From Nitricoxidireducens sp046726235 (lineage in GTDB: Bacteria > Pseudomonadota > Gammaproteobacteria > Burkholderiales > Rhodocyclaceae), in the NCBI GenBank assembly GCA_046726235.1, contig JBKPAD010000008.1, positions 1-64,000 on the forward strand: 64,000 nucleotides of DNA, in the 5' to 3' direction. Below, one piece after another: positions 43,145 through 51,940 of the stretch (within the stretch, counting starts at the first letter, position 1; every line of letters starts with the position of its first letter). The translations under genes and the position numbers were made by a program. Below the pieces are notes generated by a model. That model was not told where the DNA came from, did no database searches, and was given only the letters and a program-made list of their open reading frames with translations.

Positions 43145-43438
43145 ATGTCCAAGCTTCTTGTCATGATCGTCGGCCTCGCCTGCGCCGCCTCGCTCGCGGC
43201 GGCGGAAGGCCAGCCGCGCAAGGTATGGACCGCCAGGGACGTCATCATCGCGTCGGGCGGCGTGCCGCCGGACGACGCGCCCGCCGTCCAGGCCGCTCAG
43301 GCCGCCCCGGGCGAGCCGGCCGCTCCCGCCGCCGCTCCGGCGAAGGCGAAAAAGTCGAAAGCAAAGGCGACCCCCAAGGCCAAGAAGAAGGCCGCGGCGA
43401 AAGGCACGAAAAAGCCGCGCGCCAAGTCCCGGCGGTAG
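43145..43438 (+). CDS. small exported Lys/Ala-rich protein
   Basis: A 97-residue protein with signal peptide MSKLLVMIVGLACAASLAAAEG, a short segment RKVWTARDVIIASGGVPPDDAP, then a tail made almost only of Ala, Pro, Lys (KAKKSKAKATPKAKKKAAAKGTKKPRAKSRR). The tail resembles histone-H1-like basic repeats, but the signal peptide points to the periplasm. AAGGAG lies 5 nt before the ATG. It ends 6 bp before the SCO-like gene. Confidence 0.65.
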   Translation: MSKLLVMIVGLACAASLAAAEGQPRKVWTARDVIIASGGVPPDDAPAVQAAQAAPGEPAAPAAAPAKAKKSKAKATPKAKKKAAAKGTKKPRAKSRR

Positions 43439-43444
43439 CGCCGG

Positions 43445-43966
43445 ATGCGCCTTCTCCCGGCCCTGCTCGCCGTCCTGGCGCTGGCGCCCGCATCGGCCGC
43501 CGGCGATCCCGGCATCTACGACTCGACCGTTCCCCTCGTCGACGACCGCGGCTGGCGCACCACGCTGAGCGCCTGGCGTGGGCAGCCGGCGATCGTCAGC
43601 ATGGAATACGCGAACTGCCGCTTCATCTGCTCGCAGACGCTGGCACGGCTTAAGGACATCCAGGCGGCTGCCGACGCGGCCGGGCGCCGTTTCGAGTTCA
43701 TCGTCGTCAGCCTCGACCCGAAGAACGACACGCCCGAAGCCTGGCGCCGCTACCGCAAGGCGCGCGGCGCCGAACGCGGCAACTGGACCTTCCTCACCGC
43801 CAGCGAGGCCGACACGCCGGCCATGGCGCGGCTGCTCGGCGTCAAGTACTGGCTGTTCGACGGCCACATCATGCATGACTTCCGCGTGCTGCGCCTCGAC
43901 GCCGACGGCAGGGTGACCGGCGTGATGGAGACTTACGACGCCAGCGCCGAAGCTTTCGTGCGCTGA
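43445..43966 (+). CDS. SCO1/SenC-like thioredoxin-fold copper protein
   Basis: A 173-residue exported protein (signal MRLLPALLAVLALAPASAA). It has the SCO copper-binding pair in YANCRFICSQTLA (CxxxC) and the later His in DGHIMHDFRVLRLD, plus SLDPKNDTPEAWRRYRKARG, all SCO hallmarks. SCO proteins insert copper into the CuA site of cytochrome oxidase or act in redox homeostasis. No oxidase genes are nearby. Confidence 0.88.
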   Translation: MRLLPALLAVLALAPASAAGDPGIYDSTVPLVDDRGWRTTLSAWRGQPAIVSMEYANCRFICSQTLARLKDIQAAADAAGRRFEFIVVSLDPKNDTPEAWRRYRKARGAERGNWTFLTASEADTPAMARLLGVKYWLFDGHIMHDFRVLRLDADGRVTGVMETYDASAEAFVR

Positions 43967-44013
43967 GCGGCCCAGGCATTAGAATCGAAGCCAAAGTCAC
44001 CCAAGGGCAAACC

Positions 44014-44931
44014 ATGTCCGCCGCACCGGACGCCAGCCTCGTAAGCCCCGTCGCCAAGCCCGACGTGAACCAGCGCCGCAGGATGCTGCTGGCCGCCACC
44101 TTCGTGCTCGCCTACGTCTTCGGCACCATGCTCTCGGCCTACATCCACGGCATGCACGTCGAGGCGCGGCGCGCCGAGACGAAGATGATCGCGCAAGGCT
44201 ATGCGCAGCGAATCCAGGAACGCCTCCAGACCGCGCTGGTCTCGACCCACATGCTCGGCGCCATGGTCAAGCAGTCGGGCGGCAACCTGCCTAACTTCGA
44301 CGAGGACGCCGCCGAACTGCTGACGCTGTTTCCCAGCGTCAGCGCGCTGCAGCTCGCGCCCGACGGCGTCATCCGCGACATCTACCCGCTCGCCGGCAAC
44401 GAGGCCGCCCTCGGCCACGACCTGCTCGCCGACCGCAAGCGCAACCGCGAAGCCGCCGCCGCGGTGACGACGCGGCAACTCACGCTCGCAGGCCCCTTCA
44501 AGCTGGTCCAGGGCGGCATGGGCACGGTCGGACGCCTGCCCATTTTCCTCGCCAACGAGCGCGGCGACACCTACTTCTGGGGCTTTGCGATCGCGCTGAT
44601 CCGCGTCCCCAACCTGCTCGACGCCTCGGGCGTCACCGGGCTGGCGCGCTCCGGCTATCGCTACGAGCTCTGGCGCACGCACCCGGACACCGACCAGAAG
44701 GAGGTCTTCGCCCGCAGCGGCGATGCGGCGCCCGACAATCCCGTCGAGTACGTCTTCACCGTGACGAACGGCCGCTGGGTGCTGGCGATCGCGCCGGAGG
44801 ACGGCTGGCTGAGCAGTACGGACTACCTCGAGATCTTCGGCCTCAGCCTGCTGGCGGCGATCGTTGTCACCCTGCTCCAATACGCGGGGCTGCGGCTGCT
44901 GTTCGAAGACCGCCCGAAGACTCCCGCTTAA
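44014..44931 (+). CDS. membrane protein with periplasmic CHASE-like sensor domain, no output domain
   Basis: A 305-residue protein: TM1 (about 24-44, MLLAATFVLAYVFGTMLSAYI), a periplasmic CHASE-type domain (ETKMIAQGYAQRIQERLQTALVSTHMLGAMV...LFPSVSALQLAPDGVIRDIYPLAGNEAALGHDLL) and TM2 (about 273-293). It ends right after TM2, so no kinase, GGDEF or EAL output follows. It converges on, and overlaps by 4 bp, the large GGDEF/EAL gene, which has its own sensor. It could be a truncated receptor or act through a partner. Confidence 0.75.
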   Translation: MSAAPDASLVSPVAKPDVNQRRRMLLAATFVLAYVFGTMLSAYIHGMHVEARRAETKMIAQGYAQRIQERLQTALVSTHMLGAMVKQSGGNLPNFDEDAAELLTLFPSVSALQLAPDGVIRDIYPLAGNEAALGHDLLADRKRNREAAAAVTTRQLTLAGPFKLVQGGMGTVGRLPIFLANERGDTYFWGFAIALIRVPNLLDASGVTGLARSGYRYELWRTHPDTDQKEVFARSGDAAPDNPVEYVFTVTNGRWVLAIAPEDGWLSSTDYLEIFGLSLLAAIVVTLLQYAGLRLLFEDRPKTPA

Positions 44932-47900
44932 CGCCGCCGCAGGCGGCTGGCGCTCAACAACTGCACGGTCCCCGGAGCGGGACGCGGCATCTCGAAGATG
45001 CGCTGTTCGGCGAGGCCGGCGACGAACTCGGCGGCGCTCACCGGGCGCGAGAAGCGGAAGCCCTGCAGCAGGTCGCAGCCGGTATCGCAAAGGAAGGACA
45101 CCTGCTCCTCCGTCTCGACGCCTTCGGCGATGATGTCGAAGTGCAGCGAGTGGCCGAGCGCGAGGATGGCGCGCGTGATCGACACCGCCTCCGCGTCGTG
45201 CGGAATGTCGCGCACGAACGACTGGTCGATCTTCAGCGTCGTCATCGGCAGGCGCTTGAGGTACGAAAGGCTCGAGTAGCCGGTGCCGAAGTCGTCGATC
45301 GACAGCTTGATGCCGAGCGCCTTGAGTTCATGGAGGATGCGGATGCCCTGCTCGGCGTCACGCATCAGCGCGCTCTCCGTGAGCTCGATCTCGAGCTGCC
45401 GCGGCGAGATGCCGTGCTCGGCGATGGCGCGCGCGACGATGCGCGGGAACTCCGCCGTCAGCTGCAGCGCCGAGACATTCACCGCGACGAACAGCTCCTC
45501 GCCCGCCACCATCTGCCAGCGGCGAGCCTCGGCGCAGGCCTTGTTCAGCACCCACTCGCCGACCTCGGCGATGAGGCCGATCTCCTCCAGCAGCGGCACG
45601 AACACCGCCGGGCTGACGCTGCCGCCGAGTTCCTCGCAGCGCCAGCGCAGCAGCGCTTCGGCGCCGACGATGCGCCCGGTCGCCGTGGCGACGAAGGGCT
45701 GGAAGCTGACCGACAGCTCGCCGCGCTGCAGCGCGTGGTGCAGGCGGCCTTCGAGGCGCACGCGTTCGGCGGCGCGCTCGTTCATCTCCTGGCGGAAGAA
45801 GCGGTAGGTGTTGCCGCCGTCCTCGATCGCCTGATACATCGCCATGTCGGCGTTGTGGATCAGCGCATCGGCGTCGGCGCCGTCCTCGGGGAAGATGCTG
45901 ATGCCCATGCTGGTCGAGACGTGAATCTCCTCGTCGTCGATGTCGAAGGGATCGTAGAGCGCCTCGCGCACGCGGTGCACGCGCGCCGCGGCCTCTTCCG
46001 CCGAGTTGAGCCCCGGTATCAGCAGCGCGAACTGGTCGCCGCCGAGGCGGGCCACGTCCGCCTTGCTGCCGGCCACCGCCACCAGCCGCTGCGCGACCTC
46101 GACCAGCATCAGGTCGGCGGCGGCGTGGCCGATCGTCTCGTTGACCAGCTTGAAGCGGTCGAGGTCGAAGTACACGACGGCGACGCCCTTGTCGTCGACG
46201 GCCGACTCCACCATCGCCTGCTGCACGCGCGCGCGGAAGTGGTCGCGGTTGGGCAGCGACGTCAGGCTGTCGTAGTGGGTCAGGAAGTCGAGGCGCTCCT
46301 CGATGCGGCGGCGCGCGGTGAGGTCCGAGAACACGGCGACGTAGTTGGTGATCTTGCCCTCTTCGTTGCGCACGACGCTGATCGTGAGCCACTCGGGGAA
46401 CTCCTCGCCGTTCTTGCGCCGGTTGATGACTTCGCCGCGCCACTCGCCTTCCACCTGCAGGCTCGCCTGCATCTGGTCGAAGAACTCGCGGCTGTGGCGC
46501 CCCGAATTCAGCAGCGACGGCGTGCGGCCGATGACTTCGTCCGCGGCGTAGCCGGTCACCGTCGAGAAGGCGTGGTTCACCATCAGGATGCGGTTCTGCT
46601 CGTCCGTGATCATGATGCCTTCGGAATTGTTCTCGAAGACGCGCGCGGACAGTTCGAGCTTGGCCTCGGCGGCGCGGCGCATGCCTTCCTCGCGCAGCGC
46701 GTCGAGCGCGAAGGCGAGGTTGCCGGTCAGTTCCTCGAGCAGCGACTGCTCCTCGGCGGTGAAGGTCTGGCCGACGGCGCCGAGGATGCCGATGTCGCCC
46801 CAGTCGCTCGTGTTCGAGCGCAGCGGCAGGTGCAGCAGCGGCTGCAGCCCGAGGCCGGAGAGCTCGGCGGCCAGCGCCGAGTCGCAGCAGTCGAGCGCCG
46901 CGCAGTTGAGCCGGCGCTGCGGCCAGCAGCGACGCGCCGGATTCTCGATCTCGTCGCAGATGCGCATCGCATAGCGGCGGATCGGCTCGTCGGCGATCAC
47001 CGTCGCCGCATCACCGGTGCCGACGCGGATCCACACCGCCGGGAATTCGCCCTTCTCCTGCAGGATCGTGCGCGCCTCGGAGAGCAGGCGATCGCGGTCG
47101 CGCGTGTAGATGATCAGGTGGTTGATTTCGCTCAGCACGGTGAGCACGCGGTTCAGCCGGGCGACGCGCCGTTCCGCGTTCTTGCGTTCCGAGATGTCCA
47201 GCGCCATGCCGACGATGCCGCCGTTGCTGCCGTCGGCGTTGCGGAACACGGCCTTATGGAACATGGTCTCGGCGAGCGTGCCGTCGCCGCGCTTCACCTG
47301 CGACTCGTAGATCTGCTTGCCGCCGCTCTCGATCAGCGCGCGGTCGGCACGGTCGTACTCGACCGCCAGTTCCGGCGGCGAGATTTCGAACACCGTCTTG
47401 CCGATCAGATCCGCGCGCGGCTTGCCGATGAACTCCTCGAACGGCGCGTTGACGGCCAGATAGCGCCCGGTGACGTCCTTCGAGAACACCGGGCCCGGGA
47501 AGGCCTCGATCAACTGCTCGAGGAAGTGCAACTGTTCCTTCAGGCGGCGGTCGAGCGTCTCGCGCTCGGTCAGATCCTCGCCGAATTCGAGGATGTACTG
47601 CGGCACGCCGTCGCGGTCGCGCAGCGCCGTCTTGTGATAGCCGACCCAGCGCGCCTCGTGGCCCGGCATCTCGACGCGCTGCACCGGCAGGTCGATGACG
47701 CCCTCCTTGGCGATGGCGTCGAGGTCGGCCTGCGTCAGCCGGTCGGCGAGTTCGGGCGCATAGATCTCTTCGTTGCTGCGGCCGGAAACGAAGTCGCGCG
47801 AGCGCCCGAGGATGCGTTCGCCCGAGCGGTTGATGCGCGAGATGCGCAAGTCCGAGGCGCGCTTGAGCACGATCATGCCGGGGATGTGCTCGAAGATCGT

Positions 47901-48857
47901 GTCGAGCAGCGCGTGCGAGCGCTCGAGATAGGACTCGGCCTTGATGCGCGCCGCGATTTCCTTCTTCAGCGCCACCTTTTCGGCGGCGATTTCCTGCGTG
48001 CGCGCCTCCACCTCGCGCTCCAGCAGCTGAGGCCGCCGCAGCAGGTGGTAGCTGAGCATGAACAGCAGCAGCGCGGCGAGCGTGATGCCCGTGCCCGCCA
48101 TCAGCGGCATGCCGGCCCAGGGCACGCGCGGCGGCACCACGCGCAGCGTCAGCATCTCGTCGCCGATGAGGCGGATCGATTGCGACACGCCCGCATCCTC
48201 GAGGTTGCCGCCGGAATAGACGATCGAATTCGCGCGTCCCGACTGCCACTGCACGCTGAACTCGACGCCGAAGCCGGCGTTCACCAGCGCCAGCAGCTGC
48301 AATTCCTGGATCAGGCGCGCCAGCGACGCCTCCGCCGTCAGGTAGCCCCAGAACTTCTGGTTGCCGCCGGCATCGACTTCGGACAGGCCCTCGGTGATCA
48401 GCAGGCTGCCGTCGCCGAAGCCGATGAAGGCGCGCTTGGTCGCCAGCAGCGTCGTCGTCGGACGGAACATGATCTTCACCGGCTGGGCCTGATCCTCGGC
48501 GCTGCGCTGGATGACCGTGGCAGGCCCGTGGGTCGAGGCGATGTTCACCGATTCGACGATGCCGCTCATGCCGAGCAGGCTGCGGATGGTCGCCTCGAAG
48601 CGCGCCGGGGTGCCGGCCTGAGAGATCGTCAGCGCGACGATGCCGGGCATGGTGCGCGCGCGGTCGAGCAGCGCTTGGGCATGCGCGACGCGGTTGGTCA
48701 GGTGTCGCTCGGCCTCGGCGGCGAGCGAACGGCGGTGGTGGTCCCGATAATCCAGCGCGAAATAGGCGGGGACCGCCGCAAAAATGGCCACGGCGGCGAC
48801 GGAGGCGAGTGCGGCGCCAAGCCGGGTTCTGCGGACGGCGTGAAGAAATCGGGACAT
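44928..48857 (-). CDS. membrane PAS/GAF/GGDEF/EAL cyclic-di-GMP signalling protein
   Basis: A 1309-residue protein: TM1 (about 15-33), a periplasmic sensor of about 220 residues, TM2 (about 255-278), PAS domains (about 310-430 and 435-560), a GAF domain (about 575-730), a third PAS (about 745-860), GGDEF (about 865-1030; active site GGDQF near 941) and EAL (about 1045-1290; AEALLRW, IELTESALMRD, IDDFGTGYSSLSYLKRLP). Both catalytic domains keep most key residues, so cyclase and phosphodiesterase activity are both possible. A terminator separates it from the cytochrome operon upstream. Confidence 0.92.
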   Translation of the reverse strand: MSRFLHAVRRTRLGAALASVAAVAIFAAVPAYFALDYRDHHRRSLAAEAERHLTNRVAHAQALLDRARTMPGIVALTISQAGTPARFEATIRSLLGMSGIVESVNIASTHGPATVIQRSAEDQAQPVKIMFRPTTTLLATKRAFIGFGDGSLLITEGLSEVDAGGNQKFWGYLTAEASLARLIQELQLLALVNAGFGVEFSVQWQSGRANSIVYSGGNLEDAGVSQSIRLIGDEMLTLRVVPPRVPWAGMPLMAGTGITLAALLLFMLSYHLLRRPQLLEREVEARTQEIAAEKVALKKEIAARIKAESYLERSHALLDTIFEHIPGMIVLKRASDLRISRINRSGERILGRSRDFVSGRSNEEIYAPELADRLTQADLDAIAKEGVIDLPVQRVEMPGHEARWVGYHKTALRDRDGVPQYILEFGEDLTERETLDRRLKEQLHFLEQLIEAFPGPVFSKDVTGRYLAVNAPFEEFIGKPRADLIGKTVFEISPPELAVEYDRADRALIESGGKQIYESQVKRGDGTLAETMFHKAVFRNADGSNGGIVGMALDISERKNAERRVARLNRVLTVLSEINHLIIYTRDRDRLLSEARTILQEKGEFPAVWIRVGTGDAATVIADEPIRRYAMRICDEIENPARRCWPQRRLNCAALDCCDSALAAELSGLGLQPLLHLPLRSNTSDWGDIGILGAVGQTFTAEEQSLLEELTGNLAFALDALREEGMRRAAEAKLELSARVFENNSEGIMITDEQNRILMVNHAFSTVTGYAADEVIGRTPSLLNSGRHSREFFDQMQASLQVEGEWRGEVINRRKNGEEFPEWLTISVVRNEEGKITNYVAVFSDLTARRRIEERLDFLTHYDSLTSLPNRDHFRARVQQAMVESAVDDKGVAVVYFDLDRFKLVNETIGHAAADLMLVEVAQRLVAVAGSKADVARLGGDQFALLIPGLNSAEEAAARVHRVREALYDPFDIDDEEIHVSTSMGISIFPEDGADADALIHNADMAMYQAIEDGGNTYRFFRQEMNERAAERVRLEGRLHHALQRGELSVSFQPFVATATGRIVGAEALLRWRCEELGGSVSPAVFVPLLEEIGLIAEVGEWVLNKACAEARRWQMVAGEELFVAVNVSALQLTAEFPRIVARAIAEHGISPRQLEIELTESALMRDAEQGIRILHELKALGIKLSIDDFGTGYSSLSYLKRLPMTTLKIDQSFVRDIPHDAEAVSITRAILALGHSLHFDIIAEGVETEEQVSFLCDTGCDLLQGFRFSRPVSAAEFVAGLAEQRIFEMPRPAPGTVQLLSASRLRRR

Positions 48858-48889
48858 TGACGGGGTCGGGGATCGGTACCCCGCCCTAA

Positions 48890-48919
48890 AAGCAATTAGG
48901 GCGCCAGCGCGGCCCTAAT
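48890..48919 (-). terminator. terminator of the trihaem cytochrome operon
   Basis: Perfect 8-bp arms ATTAGGGC (48895-48902) and GCCCTAAT (48912-48919), followed on the minus strand by TGCTTTT. The stop codon of the last cytochrome gene (48915-48917) lies inside the stem. Confidence 0.7.
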
Positions 48920-49886
48920 CCTTCGCCAGCGGGTGGAAAGCCCGGTTCACATAGGCCGCGACGGCGCGGATCTCGGCGTCGCTCAGCACCGACTTCCACG
49001 CCGGCATCGACGTGTTGGCCAGGCCGTCGCGGATCACGGCGATCAGGCGGCTTCGTGTCATGCCGACCATCGCGGCCGGGTCCGTCAGGTTGCGCGGATG
49101 CGGCTCCATGAAGGCGCCGATCCAGTTCTTGCCCGTGCCGTCCGCGCCGTGGCAGAAGGCGCAATTGGCAAGGAACAGGCGCTCGCCGCGCTTTTCCTCG
49201 CGCGTGAGATTGCGGATCTTCTTCGGCACGTCGTGTTTCGCATACGGACTGGCGCTGGTCATGGCGTCGATCGGCGGGTCGCGGTGCGAATAGGCGTTGC
49301 GCGGATATGACAGCGGGCGCGAGTCCCAATCGACGTCGTCGCCCTCCGCAGCGCCCCGGTCGTGGCAACTGACGCAGCTCGCCAGGTAGAGGCGCTTGCC
49401 GGCCGCCTGCTCCGGCGTCAGCAATTCCCAGGCACGGGAAAGCGGAATCTCACCTTTGGCAAACGGGAAGGCGGGCGCATAGCGCTCGTGGTCGGGCCAG
49501 CCGTTCTCGAGCGTGTGATAGCGGGTGTTGACCGCCTTGCGCTCGACAAACTCCTTGACGACGAAGGCCGCCACGAGCTCGATCTCGCGCTTGTTCAGCA
49601 CGCCGGCGAACGGCTTCATCGCCGTGCCGGGCCGCCCCGCCTCGAGCACTGCCACCACCTCCGGCACGCCGAGCCGTTTGGGATCGGCCTTGGTGAAGTC
49701 GGCCGGCGGCGGCGTCAGGTAGGTCGCGGCCAGCGTGCGCGCGTCGCCCGAGTAGCCGTGGCAGAAGTAGCAGCGGAAGTTGTAGATGCGCCGGCCTTCC
49801 TCGTGGCCGGCGTCGGCCGCCGCCGCGCCGGCGAGGAGAGCCAGCGCCAGCCCGAAGGCCGCCCTTATCGACGCCACGAACCGCAT
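48915..49886 (-). CDS. trihaem c-type cytochrome
   Basis: A 323-residue periplasmic cytochrome with signal peptide (AFGLALALLAGAAAADA) and three CxxCH sites: CYFCH (about 39), CVSCH (about 170), CAFCH (about 243). Domains 1 and 3 have class I-type methionine ligands (GRPGTAMKPF, LANTSMPAW); none is obvious for the middle haem. It is likely a periplasmic electron carrier or dehydrogenase partner. Second gene of a two-gene operon, 6 bp after the other trihaem cytochrome. Confidence 0.92.
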   Translation of the reverse strand: MRFVASIRAAFGLALALLAGAAAADAGHEEGRRIYNFRCYFCHGYSGDARTLAATYLTPPPADFTKADPKRLGVPEVVAVLEAGRPGTAMKPFAGVLNKREIELVAAFVVKEFVERKAVNTRYHTLENGWPDHERYAPAFPFAKGEIPLSRAWELLTPEQAAGKRLYLASCVSCHDRGAAEGDDVDWDSRPLSYPRNAYSHRDPPIDAMTSASPYAKHDVPKKIRNLTREEKRGERLFLANCAFCHGADGTGKNWIGAFMEPHPRNLTDPAAMVGMTRSRLIAVIRDGLANTSMPAWKSVLSDAEIRAVAAYVNRAFHPLAKD

Positions 49887-49892
49887 GCCGGC

Positions 49893-50951
49893 TTATTTCC
49901 CTGCCTTGCCTCCGCCCGGCCGGATGAAGCGGCGGAACACGTACTCGGAAACGTCGGCGATCTGCTGGTCGCTGAGAACCTTGTTCCAGGCCGGCATCTC
50001 CGTTCCCAGTTTGCCCATCGCGGTCGAGGTGTAGATGACCGGGCGGTTGAGGATCTTCTTCGACTCCGCGGTAAGGAAGTTGCGCGGCTTCGGACGGATG
50101 AAGTACGCGCGCGGTCCCTTGCCGTCGCCCTTGACGCCATGGCAGGTGGCGCAGTTGGCGTCGTAGAACTTGCCGCCCTTGGCGGCATCGCCCTTGATGC
50201 CGTTCGGCATCGGCAGGCTCATGTCGGCCGCGACGATGCGCGGCTTGACCGGCGCGGCGTCGCCGCTGCGGCCGCCGTGGGCGCGCACGCCGGAGATGGT
50301 CTCGGACTGCGGCACCATCAGCGCCGCGCGCACGTAATCGACCACGGCCTCGATGTCGGCCGGCGGCAGGCGGCCGCCGAAGGGGGCCATGCCGGTGCCG
50401 GGACGGCCATTGGTCACCGACGCGATCATGCGCTCGCGCGAGAGTTCGACGCGCGCCTGCGGCGAGGCCAGGTCGCGCGGCGGTACCGGGCCGCCGACCG
50501 GGTGCGTGGAGCCCTGCCCGCGCTCGCCGTGGCAGACGACGCAGTTCTGCGCATACAGCTTCCTGCCTTGCAGCAGGCGCGGATCGCGCGCCACCACCAT
50601 GAACGTGTCGCGCACGTAATCGACGAGCGCCTCGATCTCCTTCTCCGTCAACTGCGTCTTCCAGCCGACCATCGCCGTCCCCGGCTTGCCGTGGGTGGTG
50701 ATGACGATCATGGTCTCGCGATTGAGGTCGGTCGCCTGCGTAAAGTCTCGCGGCGGCGGGTTCAGGCTGCCGCGTGCACGGCTGCGCCCGTCGCCGCGGT
50801 CGCCGTGACAGACCGAGCAGTAGTTGTGATAGAGCACGTCTGGCTTGATCTGGTCAGTCTTGAGAGGCCTTTCGCCGGCGGCGGCGTTGCCCGCGCCGAG
50901 CAGGCAGAAGGAAACGGCGATCAGCGGCAGGCTCGAAACGAAACGGTTCAT
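49893..50951 (-). CDS. trihaem c-type cytochrome (three class I-like domains)
   Basis: A 352-residue exported cytochrome. The ATG at 50951 gives the signal MNRFVSSLPLIAVSFCLLGAGNAAAG. Three repeats each have CxxCH (CSVCH, CVVCH, CATCH) and a Gly-Thr-x-Met ligand (GKPGTAMVGW, GRPGTGMAPF, LGTEMPAW), so three His/Met haems of relatively high potential are expected, unlike the multihaem proteins on the other strand. The divergent promoter region with the tetrahaem cytochrome lies upstream. Confidence 0.92.
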   Translation of the reverse strand: MNRFVSSLPLIAVSFCLLGAGNAAAGERPLKTDQIKPDVLYHNYCSVCHGDRGDGRSRARGSLNPPPRDFTQATDLNRETMIVITTHGKPGTAMVGWKTQLTEKEIEALVDYVRDTFMVVARDPRLLQGRKLYAQNCVVCHGERGQGSTHPVGGPVPPRDLASPQARVELSRERMIASVTNGRPGTGMAPFGGRLPPADIEAVVDYVRAALMVPQSETISGVRAHGGRSGDAAPVKPRIVAADMSLPMPNGIKGDAAKGGKFYDANCATCHGVKGDGKGPRAYFIRPKPRNFLTAESKKILNRPVIYTSTAMGKLGTEMPAWNKVLSDQQIADVSEYVFRRFIRPGGGKAGK

Positions 50952-51026
50952 GGGGCTCGGGTTCCTGGGACGAAACATGGACGGGGCAGACGCAAGAAGC
51001 AGGCCGAGGCCGTTGCGTGCATCGCT

Positions 51027-51041
51027 TGGCACGATGCTTGC
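51027..51041 (+). promoter_or_regulatory. sigma-54 (-24/-12) promoter
   Basis: TGGCACG-ATGC-TTGC matches the RpoN consensus TGGCACG-N4-TTGC exactly. It points toward the tetrahaem gene at 51192, predicting a transcript start near 51053 and a leader of about 140 nt. Confidence 0.75.
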
Positions 51042-51103
51042 GATTATGCCAAGCCCGCTGCCGGAATTGGCAACTCCTCTCTGCCGCTGATCCGACAGCG
51101 TTT

Positions 51104-51131
51104 GCCACGGTTCGTTCACACGAACCGTGGC
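51104..51131 (+). promoter_or_regulatory. perfect 12-bp leader hairpin before the tetrahaem gene
   Basis: GCCACGGTTCGT (51104-51115), loop TCAC, ACGAACCGTGGC (51120-51131), then the pyrimidine-rich TCCTTCTTCTC. It lies in the predicted sigma-54 leader, 61 bp before the ATG. It may be an attenuator, an mRNA-stabilising hairpin or a binding site. Confidence 0.6.
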
Positions 51132-51191
51132 TCCTTCTTCTCGTGAGCGGGTATGCTTCGCGCCGTATATCTATGGGAACACGCTCCTGAA

Positions 51192-51905
51192 ATGAGGCGA
51201 AAGCTCGCGCGACTCGTCGCCCTATCGGCCCTGCTGGCGAGCGCGTCCGCGAACGCAGACATTCGCACGACGCCGCACAGCCTGGTGAAGAAGTCGACGA
51301 AACCCGACGCCTCGGACGTCTGCGTCTTCTGCCATACGCCCAACGTCGCCGGCAAGCCGCCCGAGCACGCGCCGCTTTGGCAGCGCTCGATCGGCACCGA
51401 CCTGGTGTTCACCACCTACGACGACATCGGACGCCTCGGCCTCGGCAAGGATTCGGTCGGCTCGCAGTCCATCGCCTGCCTGTCGTGCCACGACTCGAAC
51501 CAGGCGCGCGCCATCAGCAAGACCTCGGCCGACCATCCCTTCGGCGTGCCCTATCGCGGCGCGGCGCTGCATCGCGGCCCCGCGCTGGTTGCGCATCCCA
51601 AGATCGAGACGGAGAACGACGGCAGCAGCGTCCGGGCCAGGGGCCTGGTGGCCCTCGAAGACTTTCGCGGCGCCAGCCAGGGCATCATCGAGAACCGGAC
51701 CATCTGGTGGGTGTCGGTGACGGGGAATACCGCCCGCCGCACGCGCAGCGACCTGCCCCTCTACCAGCGCCACGACGAGGACAGCGGGCAGAACGTGCCG
51801 TTCATCGAATGCAGCAGTTGCCACGACCCGCACTCCAACAACAATCAGTTCCTGCGGCTGCCGAACGACGGCAGCAGCCTTTGCCTGTCTTGCCACATCA
51901 AATAG
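51192..51905 (+). CDS. tetrahaem c-type cytochrome (exported)
   Basis: A 237-residue protein with signal MRRKLARLVALSALLASASANA. Four CxxCH sites: CVFCH (about 46), CLSCH (about 96), CSSCH (about 208), CLSCH (about 233). The pattern TTPHSLVKKS...DVCVFCHTPN...PLWQR...CLSCHDSNQA and CSSCHDPHSNNNQFLR matches the two other tetrahaem proteins of the region. Distal His ligands are likely (TPHSL, DHPFG, DPHSN). The ATG at 51192 is used because the upstream start adds a non-signal extension. The mature protein is periplasmic or extracellular. Confidence 0.92.
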   Translation: MRRKLARLVALSALLASASANADIRTTPHSLVKKSTKPDASDVCVFCHTPNVAGKPPEHAPLWQRSIGTDLVFTTYDDIGRLGLGKDSVGSQSIACLSCHDSNQARAISKTSADHPFGVPYRGAALHRGPALVAHPKIETENDGSSVRARGLVALEDFRGASQGIIENRTIWWVSVTGNTARRTRSDLPLYQRHDEDSGQNVPFIECSSCHDPHSNNNQFLRLPNDGSSLCLSCHIK

Positions 51906-51940
51906 CCGCGGACTTGCGGCAGCAACCTGGGGAAGAGAAG

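Noticed and set aside
45141..48860. 1239-codon open frame antisense to the GGDEF/EAL gene
   Set aside because: A GC-rich shadow frame with no domain, signal or ribosome site. The minus-strand protein has clear PAS, GAF, GGDEF and EAL motifs.
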